Made by a program: the position numbers and the translations under genes. The notes beneath the pieces are model-generated. The model saw only the letters and a program-made list of their open reading frames with translations, made no database searches and was not told where the DNA came from. Positions 1 through 10,868 of a stretch of 64,000 nt of DNA are shown piece after piece (within the stretch, counting starts at the first letter, position 1; each line of letters begins with the position of its first letter). Where the stretch lies: assembly GCA_040357565.1 (NCBI GenBank), contig JBDODJ010000001.1; one strand, given 5' to 3'. The stretch comes from Cercozoa sp. M6MM. Taxonomy: Eukaryota > Endomyxa: Ascetosporea.

Positions 1-70
1 TTTGTGTGTGTATATGTATGTGTGTGTGTGTGTATTATATGTTGTGTATGTGTGTGTGTGGATGACACAG

Positions 71-1475
71 GCAGCACACGGTAAGCCCAGTGGGCACAGT
101 TCCTGTGCTGCCCACGAGCATCTTGCCGCAAGGTGATCTCTGCTCGCAATTGGCCTACCTCGAACGGCAGGCAGCTTTCTCCCTCTTCCTTCCACACTTG
201 TCAGGCCTAGGTAGTGTGTATTGTGCTGTGTGCCTGCAATAGAAAGAGTTGCCGGTCGAAGCGGTCAAGTTGTGCCCCACTGCTGCTGCTGTTGAGGCCA
301 ACACTGACACCGCCATCGTGGTGGAGCGAGTGCGTGGCTGCTCGCTGGGGCAGTTGTTGGAGAACACTGCTCCCTTTGGTACCCTTGCTCTCTGCAAGCA
401 ATGCATATGTGTGTGTGTGCACATTTGCATGTATCATGTGTCTCTGTATATTATGTACGGCACAGGGCACGAGCACGAGTTGCGACAGGCCGCACGAGCC
501 ACAGTGTCCTTGTTGACGCCACTGTGCCGACTACTAACACGTCTTCACAAGCGCGGCATTCTTCACAATGATTTATCGCCAGGCAATCTCATGTTCTCGT
601 CGAACGACACTGCGGTCTGCGAGCAAATCGAGGCGTGTGCCTCACTTGGCGAAATGTACGACCTTTTCGATAAGGTATCACGTGTCTGTCTGTGCACATG
701 TGTGCTCAAACATGTTATGTCTGTTGCAGGTCGAACTAGGCAGCGTGTACGCTGTGCTGATTGACTACGGCGAGGCGTCACTGCAAGGATGCTCGCGGTT
801 GCATCCCAAGGTAGTCCTGGTCTGTTTCTGTCTGTCCATGTGTATCTGCTTCGTGTGTCGGCAGGGTTGTCCGGTAGCATCTACGTTGGCCTCGCACTCC
901 ACGTGTGCTCGGCTTTTTGTGCGACAGCTGCGGCAGGCGCGTTTGCTCCATGAGTAGCACACTCCCTCTTCTTTGTGTGCTCTGTGTGTATACTGTATGC
1001 ATGTATGTTGTGTGTGTGCCCTGTGTGTACACATGCATGTACTTTGCTTGTGTGTGTGTGCAGCACTTCGCACGAGCAGGCACTGTTGAAGGTGCTGCAA
1101 CAACTGTGCCGACCGACATCGCCGCACTCGCAACTACTCTGTGCCCTTACCTTCTCCTATGCCTTTTGTGTCTTGTGTGTGCGTATGTTTATGTGTGTGT
1201 GTGTGGTGATACAGGTTTTACCCAAGGTTACAGTGCACCCGAGGCAGCAACACTCGGCATGCGATCTGCCTTATCGGACTCCTTCTCGTTGGGTACATTG
1301 CATTGCTGGTCTGTGGGGTGTGTGGGTGTGGGTGTGAGTGTGTGTACTGAGTATATATGTATATATGTGGACCAATGGTGCAGGCGCGATCATGCGCTCG
1401 ATGATGTTTGGCGTGTGGGGCCACGACTGCGGCGACTTTGTCAAGATGGGCCGCCCGGGTACTGCCTCTGTCCGG

Positions 1476-1531
<56 letters not shown>

Positions 1532-1902
1532 CATACCATGCATGTGTATCTGTGTGACAGACGTCGAGGTTGCTCAGCTCAAGCAGTGCCAGAGCCTGCA
1601 GTTGCCGATGTGGGCTCGCCTCCTGCACGTGGACGGCGCTGCCTCTGCGATAGAGGAGGAAGTGCCTGCTGTACACTTCTTTTATGTATCGATGCATGCC
1701 TGTTTGTGTTTGTGTTTGTGTGTATGTCTGGTCTGGTGTAGCTGCCACCATCGTGGCTGTGGTATGACTGCATTCCAGGCGACACTCTGGCACTGCTGCA
1801 GCGACGTGCCCCTGACCTCTTGCGAGTGCTGGATGCGCTGCTGGACCCGCGGCCTCTGTGTCGAGGCACTGTCGCCGAGACTATGGACCAGTTCGCCTGG
1901 TA

Positions 1903-1947
<45 letters not shown>

Positions 1948-2179
1948 GTATCGTGTGTGTATGTGTTGTGCTGTCCAGTGCACTGTGGCACGAGGACTCT
2001 GTCGTTGACACAGTCGAAACATTGGACAGTGGTACAGTTATGATTGGGGGCACATGCTCTGGCACCAGTTGCACTCACCGGGTTGTGCAGTGTCAGGACA
2101 CACGGTGGATTTGGACGAGTTGTTTGCGCTGCCTGCTGAAGAAAGCAACGACGACCTCCAAGATGGTACGACAGTATAC

Positions 2180-2229
<50 letters not shown>

Positions 2230-2239
2230 NNNNNNNNNN

Positions 2240-2287
<48 letters not shown>

Positions 2288-3468
2288 AGCATGTTTGCTC
2301 ATTTTTAGGAAACACAGTGGATCTGGACGATCTCTTCTCCCTGCCCAATGTCGGCACGATCGATGACCCTCAAGTTGGTACCACACCTCTGTTGTGTTTG
2401 TGTGAAAGGATCGATATCCCTGAGGGCAACTTCAGGTGTAGAGGTGGATTTGAACGATCTGTTCGCGCCTGTGGCCGACAACAACGACGACGTCCTCGTT
2501 GGTACCAACAGTACTTGTTTCTGTTTCTGTATAGTGAGTGTGCCTGCATGTTTGACATGGCACAGCACCCGAATGGGCTGACGAAGACAATCCACGTTGT
2601 CGAGAGGCTTCATGTTCGGCCATCACTGGTATACACACAGCCATTTGTCCTTTACTTGATGTGTGTGAGATGTGTGATGTGTGTGTGTGAGATGTGACAG
2701 AACCAGGTGGCACTGTCGTTGCTTACAAGGTATAACACTCACACTCTAGTAAAATTTGCCCTCTCTCTCACTGCCGGTGTGCCTGGTCTAGTTCGAGGTC
2801 TCTGAGAGTGCGACGCAGTGGAGTGTCGCTGCCTCAATCCTAGGTACGATCATAGTTGTCTTCGCTCCCTTGATTACCTTCTTTGAGCTCCTGCGTTGTA
2901 CGCTTGTTCCTTGGTTGGACTGCACAGACAATCGAAGAAACACTGCCGGTGGCAAGGTCGTCGCCGAGCTTGAGGCCATCTCTGGCTATCCCTGGGCAAA
3001 CGACGACCTGCCAGTGGGTACGTATACAGTACTTTGTTTGGTCAACTTTGGTGCTGCGACAGTGTCGTAAATTGTGTTTGTTGCCTGGTAGATCCACTAT
3101 CCCCAAGGCCTGCCATCCAGAACAACGATAACGGTGGACATAGTGGCAATGGACCTGAGGTAGTTCTGTGCAATTCAGTGTCGTGTGTCAGCGCGTGTGT
3201 GTTGCATCGTTCGATCATGTCTATGAAAGCAGAGAAACGATGACAGCGTGCAACTGAATCCCCAGTGGCGACAATCGATGCCAATGCAGTACGACGTTGC
3301 TCCGCCGTACCTTCAATATGCAGGTGCCAAAACCTTTTGTCTCACTCGAATCTCTTTTTTCTTTGTTTTGAGTCAACACTGTGTCACGCAGAGCTGATAT
3401 GGCCCGCGCTCGAGCGAATCGACGGGTGCTCCGTGAATCGACACTCCCCGGCACCAGTCGATGCGTGA
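71..3468 (+). CDS. Protein kinase-like protein, 5' partial, with three repeated acidic exons
   Basis: I read 21 exons that join in phase: 71-210, 247-378, 466-674, 730-810, 865-about 950, 1064-about 1182, 1215-1292, 1384-1458, 1561-1670, 1742-1899, 1979-2031, 2091-2165, 2309-2377, 2436-2501, 2566-2628, 2701-2729, 2792-2843, 2928-3017, 3092-3159, 3230-3323 and 3392-3468 (TGA). The N-lobe and start codon lie at or beyond the left edge. Kinase-fold marks appear in order: catalytic loop 'ILHNDLSPGNLMF', metal-binding 'LIDYGEA' (DFG seen as DYG), APE-type 'GYSAPEA', then 'DSFSLGAIMRSMMFG' of helix F. The HRD arginine is replaced by asparagine. Past the kinase domain comes an acidic tail in which exons 12-14 encode the same motif, VDL(D/N)(D/E)LF. 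Substrate and pathway are unknown. Kinase-like fold is fairly certain; activity is not. The exon 6 end is the least secure junction. Confidence 0.75.
1480..1529 (+). repeat. (TG)n microsatellite in intron
   Basis: About 25 TG units lie just after a splice donor of the kinase-like gene. A (TC)n tract at 1909-1942 sits in a later intron of the same gene. Confidence 0.95.
2091..2501 (+). repeat. Tandemly duplicated exon (three copies) in the kinase-like gene
   Basis: Exons 2091-2165, 2309-2377 and 2436-2501 are similar in length (75, 69, 66 nt). All begin and end in phase 1 and encode 'TVDLDELFALP', 'TVDLDDLFSLP' and 'VEVDLNDLFAPV', each followed by an acidic run ending in D/N-D. Symmetric phase allows whole-exon duplication without frame disruption. 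The intron between the first two copies holds a (TG)n tract with an assembly gap. Confidence 0.8.
2180..2287 (+). repeat. (TG)n microsatellite with 10-N assembly gap
   Basis: TG repeats flank ten N at 2230-2239, inside the intron between the first two duplicated exons. The true repeat length is unknown. Confidence 0.95.
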
Positions 3469-3997
3469 CGGACAACGTTTGCACCGGCACTGACCGGACA
3501 GGACGCAACGTAACCGCCACCGTGACGTTGTTAATACATCTCGTCCGATCGATCACGTCATCCGTAGTCTACTACGTTTGCACAGTGTAGTAGCATACAG
3601 TAGGTTGCTTTAAGTTTACCGTACGCTCAGTTCTCTGTCTCCCTTGAAGTTCGTTCAGTGCTAGCCTTAGCTGCGCGCGTGAGCGGCGCATCCTCCCAAC
3701 CCCTGCCTTAACGTGATTTCGATGATCGGACGGGATCCGGGATAATCCAACGAACGCAACGGCGGACAGCACGTGCATCGTGCTAGTACAATTACGCTAA
3801 TTAAAACAATAAAACGATTGCGTTGCGTCGACGGGCCACCGCACACGTGTCGTGCCAGTGCACAACACACGAGGCAAACGAGCGCGCGCGGCAGTTTGAA
3901 CCCTCTGGCGTTAGGCCAGGGCTTCAAGGTTTGCGTGGAAGAAAATGACGTGCGACTTAATTCAGCTTCATATCAGGAAGGTCAATTGTTTGACCTG
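3469..3997. other. Intergenic, between two convergent gene ends
   Basis: This is shared 3' flank. An open frame on the plus strand here runs over the last exons of the minus-strand ankyrin gene and shows no gene-like composition. A word related to GTTCCGTTCG occurs near 3648 (AGTTCGTTCAG). Nothing else is seen. Confidence 0.6.
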
Positions 3998-5664
3998 TCA
4001 CCACGATTGAAGAGCGCTTTGAAGGTAGCAGCTCTGCCTCGACTGGGTTGCTGCCAGGCTACACGAGAGATCGTCAGCCAAGATTCACCGTCCACAGCTG
4101 GCAGAACTAAAGGTACCATGCAAACCGGTGCCGTGCTCAGCGAGAACTTGTCTGTGTTGTTGTCGCATCAGTTGTGACCTCTGATACACAAGGGTAGGAC
4201 ACAGTCAGCTAACATACCAACAAGCAGAGTGGAAGGGATACCTGTTCGCGCACACGGAGAAGGTGTCGCTCCTGCAGTGCGTCAAGCACTCCAGGAGGCA
4301 CGCGCCACAAGTCGGCGCCCGTGCGCGATCGGATGCGCGTCTCGACCTCGCTGAGGTCCTGCTCGCTGAGTGGCACCCCTCGCACGCCGAACCAGCCGCC
4401 GGACCTCCGCTGCTCCGTGGTCTCTTCGAGCCACGCTTCGTCGTGATCGGTTTGCGGAAAGATGAAGTCACATATCTGGACACACGAGGATGTGCACACA
4501 AACGAGAGAGATAGAGGCCAGAGAGACAACGGATACCCGGCCAACAAGATCGTCCGGAATGAATCGCGCATTGAATGGAATCGACATGTACTCTTCGTCA
4601 TCATCAACCAGACAAGGCGGACTATCTCGTGGACTCTCTCTTATCTTGCTGCGACTCAGACTTGACCCTCTGAGGCGTGCCATCTGACAAGCACACTTTT
4701 CAATCGACAAACCAGGCGCACATGCGATAGGACACAGGTACACACACACTAGCAGACAGAACACTGATAGACAGGGCAGAGGTACCATCGGCCAGGAGCC
4801 CATGGTGTCACGAGACATACACCTCGCCGGCGCCTCGGTTGAAGCAGCACGCGAGCGGAGGCCACACATGCTGCTGCAGTCACTGCTCGTGTCGAGGAAC
4901 TCGCCATCGCGCCATAGCACGCGACGTAGTGCCTCCACGGTGGCCTGCCGCTTCTGCGCGAAGGCACGCACGCCACTCTCGACGGCAAGCTGCAAATCGA
5001 CACGCGTGGCCACTTGCTCCAGCAGCATTGGCCACAACTGCGAGCTGTGCCGCAGTGTGGCACCGTGCGCCACCAGGATCTGCACGACGCTGCAGTGTCC
5101 GGCCGAGGCTGCCCGCTGAGCCGCCGTAGTGTCGTCCGACGTGACGCCATTCACGTCCAGGCAGCACACGCGCAGGAGATACCGTACGGTCTCCGTGTGA
5201 CCTTGTGCAGCCGCCAGATGCAGTGCCGTTTGTTGTCGCTTCGCTTTTGCATGTACATCGGCACCTGCTCACACATACACAATGATAACAGATAGGGGTG
5301 TCTGCTTTGGTGGGATACCCGCACTGGCGAGTTGTCGCAGCATGCGCACCTGTCCTCGCACAGCGGCGTAAAGAAACGGCGTGCGCTCGTGCCGGTCGCG
5401 TACTTGTACGTCTGCGCCGTGCTCGATCAGCCAATCGGCGAGCGCAGCGTGACCACCGAGACATGCATGGTGCAGTGCCGTCCAATTCGACTCGTCACGA
5501 GCGTTAATGTCGCCGCCTTCCTTGTCCAACAACTCCTGCACAGGGACACGTGTTCACTTTGCATCATGCGTTACTCGAGCAATATCATTGGTAAGTGAAA
5601 GTACCCCTAACTGATGAACAGCACCACGTTTCGCCAGGTCGAACCACTGCTCGGTACCAGCCAT
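3998..5664 (-). CDS. Ankyrin-repeat protein
   Basis: The start is ATG at 5664 ('MAGTEQWFDLAKRGAVHQ'). Exons then join in phase to a TGA at 3998-4000. Ankyrin repeats occupy roughly the first 160 residues: 'NWTALHHACLGGHAALADWL', 'RTPFLYAAVRGQVRMLRQL', 'QTALHLAAAQGHTETVRYLL', 'TTAAQRAASAGHCSVVQIL'. A helical stretch follows, then a Ser-rich acidic segment ('CLVDDDEEYMSIPF'), then a C-terminal part with 'WFGVRGVPLSEQDLSEVETR' that I do not recognise. Such proteins usually act as protein-binding scaffolds; no partner can be inferred. One junction needs the acceptor CCTCAG/AGGG instead of an upstream CAG to keep frame. The gene faces the next gene head-to-head across about 250 bp. Confidence 0.8.
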
Positions 5665-5914
5665 CCCAACAACAGGCACGGCCGGTGCGCCCAGGCACTT
5701 TAACAGTGTCTTTGAGTCTAGTGCTGACGTAAGCGCGCCAATCGCAGCGTGCTGAACAGACAAGTGGGGGTCGTTCGGGTACACCCAGTCCTATCGAATC
5801 GAGGGGTCGTTTCTCCCAGCGTTTCACTGGCTCAAACTTGAGCTTGAGCTTATCTGGAGACTGTTTTGGTTGTTTGCACACTGTGCCGTGTTTACAGGCA
5901 TCCTCATCGCACAA
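5665..5914. promoter_or_regulatory. Probable shared bidirectional promoter
   Basis: Only 250 bp separate the start codons of two divergent genes (ankyrin protein, minus; coiled-coil membrane protein, plus). A CRE-like TGACGTAA is present near 5726. No TATA box is obvious. The promoter role is inferred from position. Confidence 0.45.
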
Positions 5915-7300
5915 ATGTTGCGTTTGCTGGTTCTGGGAGCAGTTTTGGGTATCCCCTGAGTTTTCTTCGCAGCAGCCGATAGTTGCTTTTGAATTGACTG
6001 TGTGTTGTTTTATTTATGTCTCTACGCAGGCTCGGTTCTCGTGCAAGCCGACTCTGGTGCACGTCTTGAGGCGGTGCAGGCCAAGTTGGTACACCACCTA
6101 AAACCTTACATTATCAGGAGTTACATTCGTGAACGTGATGCAGCAGCAAAACGATCCGGCGAGTCTCGACGATGCCGCTGCTGAACTCCGAGAGTAACAT
6201 CGCTCTCATGCTTTTAAAACAATGAGGCGGAAGTGTTATCATTTTGTTTTGACACAGGGTTGCAGCCGAGCTGAAGGCGAGGGAGGCAGCTTTCGAGTCG
6301 CGAGTCAACGAGCGCGTGCGTCAGATTCGCGCGGAGTCGGTACGCTTTGTCATGTGAGCTTCGTGTGCTGGATAGACGTAGTTGCTTGTCCAGGGCGATG
6401 CGAACCTGTTTGAGCGTCTGCAGCTCGGCGTTTCTGCACTGTTGGATCGCATCTCGCAAGTCACCGCGTCCGATGTGCAGGCCTTCGTGACGACGCGCGT
6501 GCCGGCGTTCTTTGTGCACGACGTTCCGCGACTGGCCGAGGAAATGAAGGTTCGCGAGCACGCGCAGAAGTTTGTCGCCGAGGCAGGCGAACGTGTGGTA
6601 TGTGTTTCGCACACTCACTTTTGGCATGAGAAGAACACCACATTTTGGACAGGGCCAAGCCGTCCAGTTCGTCAAGGAGGTTGACTACAAGGGCATTGCG
6701 GAGAACCTTGCCGTAGCTTTGTTCTGTCCTACCTGGCTTTAGCTGCTGACTGCTGATTGGCGAACTCTTGCTTGCATAGGTCCACGTTGACCGTGCCGCC
6801 GATCAGACGCTGGCTCGCATGCGTTCGCTGGGCCCGCAAGGCGAGATGGTCGCCGACACTGTGGCCCAGGTCGATCTCACCGTGCAGTCCAAGCTGGTGT
6901 GTTCTCTTTGTGCCTCTGCACCTTCCGCTTTGTGTGTGTATGTGTGTGTGTGTACCCATACGTAGCAGTCGGTGCTTCCAAGCAAGCACGTGAGCGCCGT
7001 GTCGCGTGTGTCGCTGCTCGTCACCGTGCTTGTCGTGCTGGTGTCGACTCTCGCCATCCTGCGCGGTCTGTGTGCTCCGTCCAGCAAGTCCAGCAAGTCT
7101 GCTACCAAGAAGAACAAGAGCAAGGGCAAGAAGCCGGCCACACGGCAGCCTGCTGTTGGCAACGCGCCCACTCAGGTAGCTTTCGCTCTGGTTCACGTCA
7201 CCTAGTTATGTCCCGTGAATGTCTCTTTTAGACCATGACGCCGTCGAGCTCCAAGAACAAGAAGAAGAAGAAGAAGAATTCGTCGTCGAAAAAGAAGTGA
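5915..7300 (+). CDS. Secretory-pathway coiled-coil protein with C-terminal membrane segment
   Basis: The start ATG at 5915 opens a signal peptide read across the first intron: 'MLRLLVLGAVLG' then 'SVLVQADSG'. The mature part is helical and charged ('LDDAAAELREVAAELKAREA', 'AFESRVNERVRQIRAES'), consistent with a coiled coil. A hydrophobic segment near residue 215-235 ('VSLLVTVLVVLVSTLAIL') is followed by a tail of about 50 residues rich in Ser and Lys, ending 'KKKKKKNSSSKKK'. Exons join in phase to TGA at 7298-7300. I do not recognise the family. The layout (signal, lumenal helices, membrane span, basic tail) suggests a type I ER or Golgi protein of about 285 residues. The very end, S-K-K-K, is basic but is not an exact KKxx retrieval signal. 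Confidence 0.75.
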
Positions 7301-7655
7301 ACCTGCACTGAAGTTTCTCGTTGACGTCGAGCAACTCCTGAACGAAATGCACGTGCTTGTCTGCGCTGGTGTTTCCGACTCACTTCGCGTAGTATACAGT
7401 GTTCGGTTTGCCACTGCACTCCGCTCTAATGTGCTTGCGTTGTGTTGAATCTAACTAACTCGAACACGATACGATATCTATCGTATCTTAGTTCCGTTCG
7501 AGTATCTCACGTGCACCAACGCAGCAGCGGTCGCTCGAGTCTCAAGACCACGAAAGATACGTAAAAACAACGCAAACCAAAGGAAACGGCGCAACGAAGC
7601 TCGGCTGTTCTACGGCGCGGAAGGGACAGGCCATGGTTTCAGTTGGCAGAAGAGC
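7301..7655. other. Intergenic between convergent genes, with an inverted repeat and a recurring 3' word
   Basis: A 9-bp perfect inverted repeat with a 2-nt spacer lies at 7468-7487 (GATACGATA-TC-TATCGTATC). The decamer GTTCCGTTCG follows at 7491-7500. No coding signal is seen. Confidence 0.6.
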
Positions 7656-8267
7656 TTAGGCGGCCAGGTTTCTGCGCCGGCCCTTCAGTCGTCGTCTGTG
7701 CAGGATTTTGCGGCCTTCCTTGGTCCTGTTTCTTCTGTATCCACAAGCGTGTGAAGACACAACACATCCGAGCCCAAAAATGCAAGCGTACGCGATGAAG
7801 CCGAACTTGCGCTTGCGTCGGCGCCATGACGGCTGGTACGTACGCTTGATCAGCATGAGTTCCCATCCCTCCGCAAGCGCTGCTCTCCACATCGTGAAAG
7901 ACTGCTCAATCTGCTGCGACCACATCGAGGTGAGGGACGTCATCGTCCGCGTCGAAGCCTGCATCCACTGGCTGGCCTGTCGCTCCAGCGTCTGCGTGAA
8001 CGCGCCGACGAACGTTGCCGGGCGAGCGACCCTATACAGCCCACAAACAACCCGATCAACACACACACTCACACGGACGCTGTGACTCCACAATCGCGAG
8101 CTGGCAATCGATTGTACCGCGCCAGCGAGAAAAATGCGTGCGCCTGCATCTTCGCAAGCAACCTTGGGCAAACAGGCAATCAGCACGTCCGAGAATGTGC
8201 CTGCAGACGCCAAAGCGATGGCAAACGAGGTTTGATCCGTACAAACCGGGCTGTACTGTACCTGCAT
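7656..8267 (-). CDS. MRPL34: Mitochondrial large-subunit ribosomal protein bL34m
   Basis: The C-terminus is the bL34 signature split by one intron: 'IKRTYQPSWRRRKRKFGFIA' joined through a GTACGC...TACAG intron to 'RNRTKEGRKILHRRRLKGRR', ending NLAA and TAA at 7656-7658. Bacterial L34 is about 46 residues and ends the same way. Here a long N-terminal extension precedes it ('LERQASQWMQASTRTMTSLT', 'QQIEQSFTMWRAALAEGWEL'). The extension should hold the mitochondrial targeting peptide. The first exon is not settled: two frames between about 8060 and 8267 could supply an Arg-rich or Ala-rich presequence, and 8267 is only one candidate start. The protein belongs in the mitoribosome large subunit. 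The gene is divergent from citrate synthase. Confidence 0.85.
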   Translation of the reverse strand: MQVQYSPVCTDQTSFAIALASAGTFSDVLIACLPKVACEDAGARIFLAGAVQSIASSRLWSHSVRVSVCVDRVVCGLYRVARPATFVGAFTQTLERQASQWMQASTRTMTSLTSMWSQQIEQSFTMWRAALAEGWELMLIKRTYQPSWRRRKRKFGFIAYACIFGLGCVVSSHACGYRRNRTKEGRKILHRRRLKGRRRNLAA

Positions 8268-8526
8268 CGAATCAGTGGTACTGTGGTACTGTACAGTTTT
8301 ATTTTTTTTTTTGCGATCACGATGTGGCCGTTTCGTCAGAAAAATGAAACGACGTGACTCACGTTGCAAAACACAAAACTCTCGTCGCACTGGTCTGTTC
8401 CTTAGTGCTGTCACGAGCAAAAGAATCGACAGGTGACCCCAGACGGTGGTTTAAAGGGTCAGAGAAGAGCAAACAGAAAGTCGCCAAACGACTGGTCAGC
8501 GGTCGCTCGCGTCAGTTTGTTTTCGT

Positions 8527-10545
8527 ATGTCGGAGCGAGTCCAGCGCGTTGTGCAGCAAGTGGCACCCAATGCCACCAAAAATGAGAGGTATGCAGCATC
8601 TAAATATTGTGGGATTTGAACGAGTCATGTTTTGCTGTCGCAGTGAGCAGAAGGAAGGCACGCTGAGCATCATCGATGAGCGCACTGGTCGTGTAAGTCC
8701 TGTGTGTTGTGGGGTGTCTTTTGTGCACACTGCTCTTGTGAGAACAGAAGTACACGGTGGCGGTCAAGAACGGCACCATCCGCGCCAAGGACCTTGCGCA
8801 GATCAAGATGAACCCGAGTGACGCAGTGGGCTTGCGTTCGTACGACCCTGGCTACGTCAACACGGCGTCGGCTACATCGCGCATCACCTACATTGACGGT
8901 GCCAACGGTGTGCTCACGTATCGCGGTTACCCGATCGAGCAGCTCGCCGAGAAGTCGACCTTCCTCGAGGTGGCTTTTCTGCTTGTGTACGGCGAGCTGC
9001 CGACGCAGCAGCAGTTCGCGTACTTCAAGCAGCGTGTCATGAAGCACACGTTCATTCACTCCGACCTGAGTGCGTTATGTTCTTGCCGCTGTGCTGTGGT
9101 TGTGTTCCATCGGTGATACGTGTTGCAGGTGACATGATGAAATCGTTCCGCTACGACGCGCATCCGATGGGCATGCTAGCCAGCACTGTGTCTGCCATGG
9201 GCGTGCTGCACCCCGAGGCCAATCCGGCGCTGCAGGGACAGGATGTCTATGACGACAAACGCGTGCGCAACAAGCAGATCCACCGCATTCTGGGCACGAT
9301 GCCCACCATGGCAGCCCACTGCTACCGCCACCGTATCGGCCGCGAGTACGTGCCACCTTCCTCCGCCAATGTACTGCGTTGCATTCCCTTGTTTCCTGTG
9401 CTCATGCGAACAAGTGTTTCTGTTGCTGTTGGTAGCTGAGCTACACGGAGAACTTCTTGTACATGCTGGATCGTCTAAGCAACGTGAACTACCGACCGCA
9501 CCCTGTACCTTGCGATCTGTGTGCTCTTTGTCAGTGTACTGATGTGTCTGTATGTTTGTGCCTGGGTGCAATAGGTGCTGGCGAAGGCACTGGACGTGCT
9601 GTTCATCTTGCACGCGGACCACGAGCTCAACTGTAGCACGGCGGCGATGCGCCATGCGACATCGTCGGGCGTCGATGTCTACAGCGCCGTCGCCTCGTCA
9701 GTCAATGCGCTGTACGGACCGCGACACGGTGGTGCCAACGAGGCCGTCCTTCGCATGCTCGAGCGCATCGGAACCAAGGACAACGTGCCCGCCTTTGTTG
9801 AGCGTGTCAAACAGCGCAAGGAGCGTCTTATGGGCTTTGGTCATCGCGTCTACAAGAACTACGACCCGCGTGCACGCATCGTGCGCAAGGTGGCCGCCGA
9901 GGTACGACTCTGTCTCATACGGGTGCTCCTTGTCCCTGTGACTGACTGGTGTGTCTTGGTGTGACTAGGTGTTTTCGGTGCTCGGCAAGGAGCCGCTCAT
10001 TGAACTGGCGCAGGAGCTGGAGAAGGTCGCTCTCTCTGACCCGTACTTTAAGAAGCGCAAGCTTTACCCGGTACGTTCTCTAATCACATGACGACGTATG
10101 TACTTTTGCACTGCCTGTTGTGTATGCAGAACGTTGATTTCTACTCGGGTGTGATCTACAAGTGCCTCGGTTTTCCGACGGACTTCTTCCCCGTGCTGTT
10201 TGCCATCCCGCGCACGGCCGGCTGGCTTGCACACTGGAACGAGTTCCTTGTGCGTTCTCTTTCTCTCTTCTCTTTCGGCTTGTCCCAGCCAGCGATGAGT
10301 GTCGCAATGTGCACCCGCAGGATGATCCCGAGAACCGCATTGTGCGTCCTCGCCAGGTGTACGTTGGAGCAGCGCCGCGCGACTACGTGCCCATGTCGCG
10401 TCGCACTCGTGCCGACGTCGAAGATGGTATGTCACATGTGACAAAGTGTGTCTCCTCGTCCTTACTGTGCGCTGCATTTGAAGGTCTGACCTCGTACGTG
10501 AGTGCGGAATCCAAGCGTCGCTCGGCCGCGCCTGAGCGTCCTTAA
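8527..10545 (+). CDS. CS: Citrate synthase, peroxisomal/glyoxysomal type
   Basis: Condenses acetyl-CoA and oxaloacetate to citrate. Exons joined in phase give about 470 residues that follow plant peroxisomal citrate synthase almost throughout: '[11 protein letters not shown]', '[20 protein letters not shown]', '[20 protein letters not shown]', '[19 protein letters not shown]', '[15 protein letters not shown]', '[15 protein letters not shown]', '[19 protein letters not shown]'. The catalytic residues His (HADHELNCS), His (GFGHRVYK) and Asp (VDFYSG) are present. The start is at 8527 ([13 protein letters not shown]), aligning with the plant start. The C-terminus ends SAAPERP with no SKL-like PTS1. 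The N-terminal RVQRVVQQV only loosely resembles a PTS2 nonapeptide, so location is uncertain. Family call is firm. Confidence 0.95.
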
Positions 10546-10868
10546 ACGCTCGCTGATCATGAGAAGGGTCGTCGACAACGCCGTGCAATGGCGCGCCACG
10601 GCGGTACATTGTTTAGTTTCACGAAATTTCCGTCCGTCTGCGCGTGCTACGCCACTTTAGAATGGATGATGTTCTTTACCATACGCTACCGCTACGACAG
10701 TCGGTCGAGTGCCAGTGCTGGCATCTGCCTGCGCAGATTATTCCTCCGATCGCCAGTCCGGTCGTTTCAGTTTAAGCTGGTGTCGCTGAATGATCATGAA
10801 TAGGTTTGACGCAGAGTTGTTTCGTTCAATGATATAACAAGCGCAGCCACTCAGCCACTGAATGCAGG
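10546..10868. other. Intergenic between convergent gene ends
   Basis: 3' flanks of citrate synthase and the EF-hand-like gene. A related word, GTTTCGTTCAATG, occurs near 10820. No gene is seen. Confidence 0.55.

Noticed and set aside
3773-4177. Plus-strand open frame of 134 codons
   Set aside because: It overlaps the last exons of the minus-strand ankyrin gene, which join in phase, and has no domain-like composition.
8527-10545. Bacterial transfer of the citrate synthase
   Set aside because: The gene has many introns like its neighbours and matches the eukaryotic peroxisomal type.
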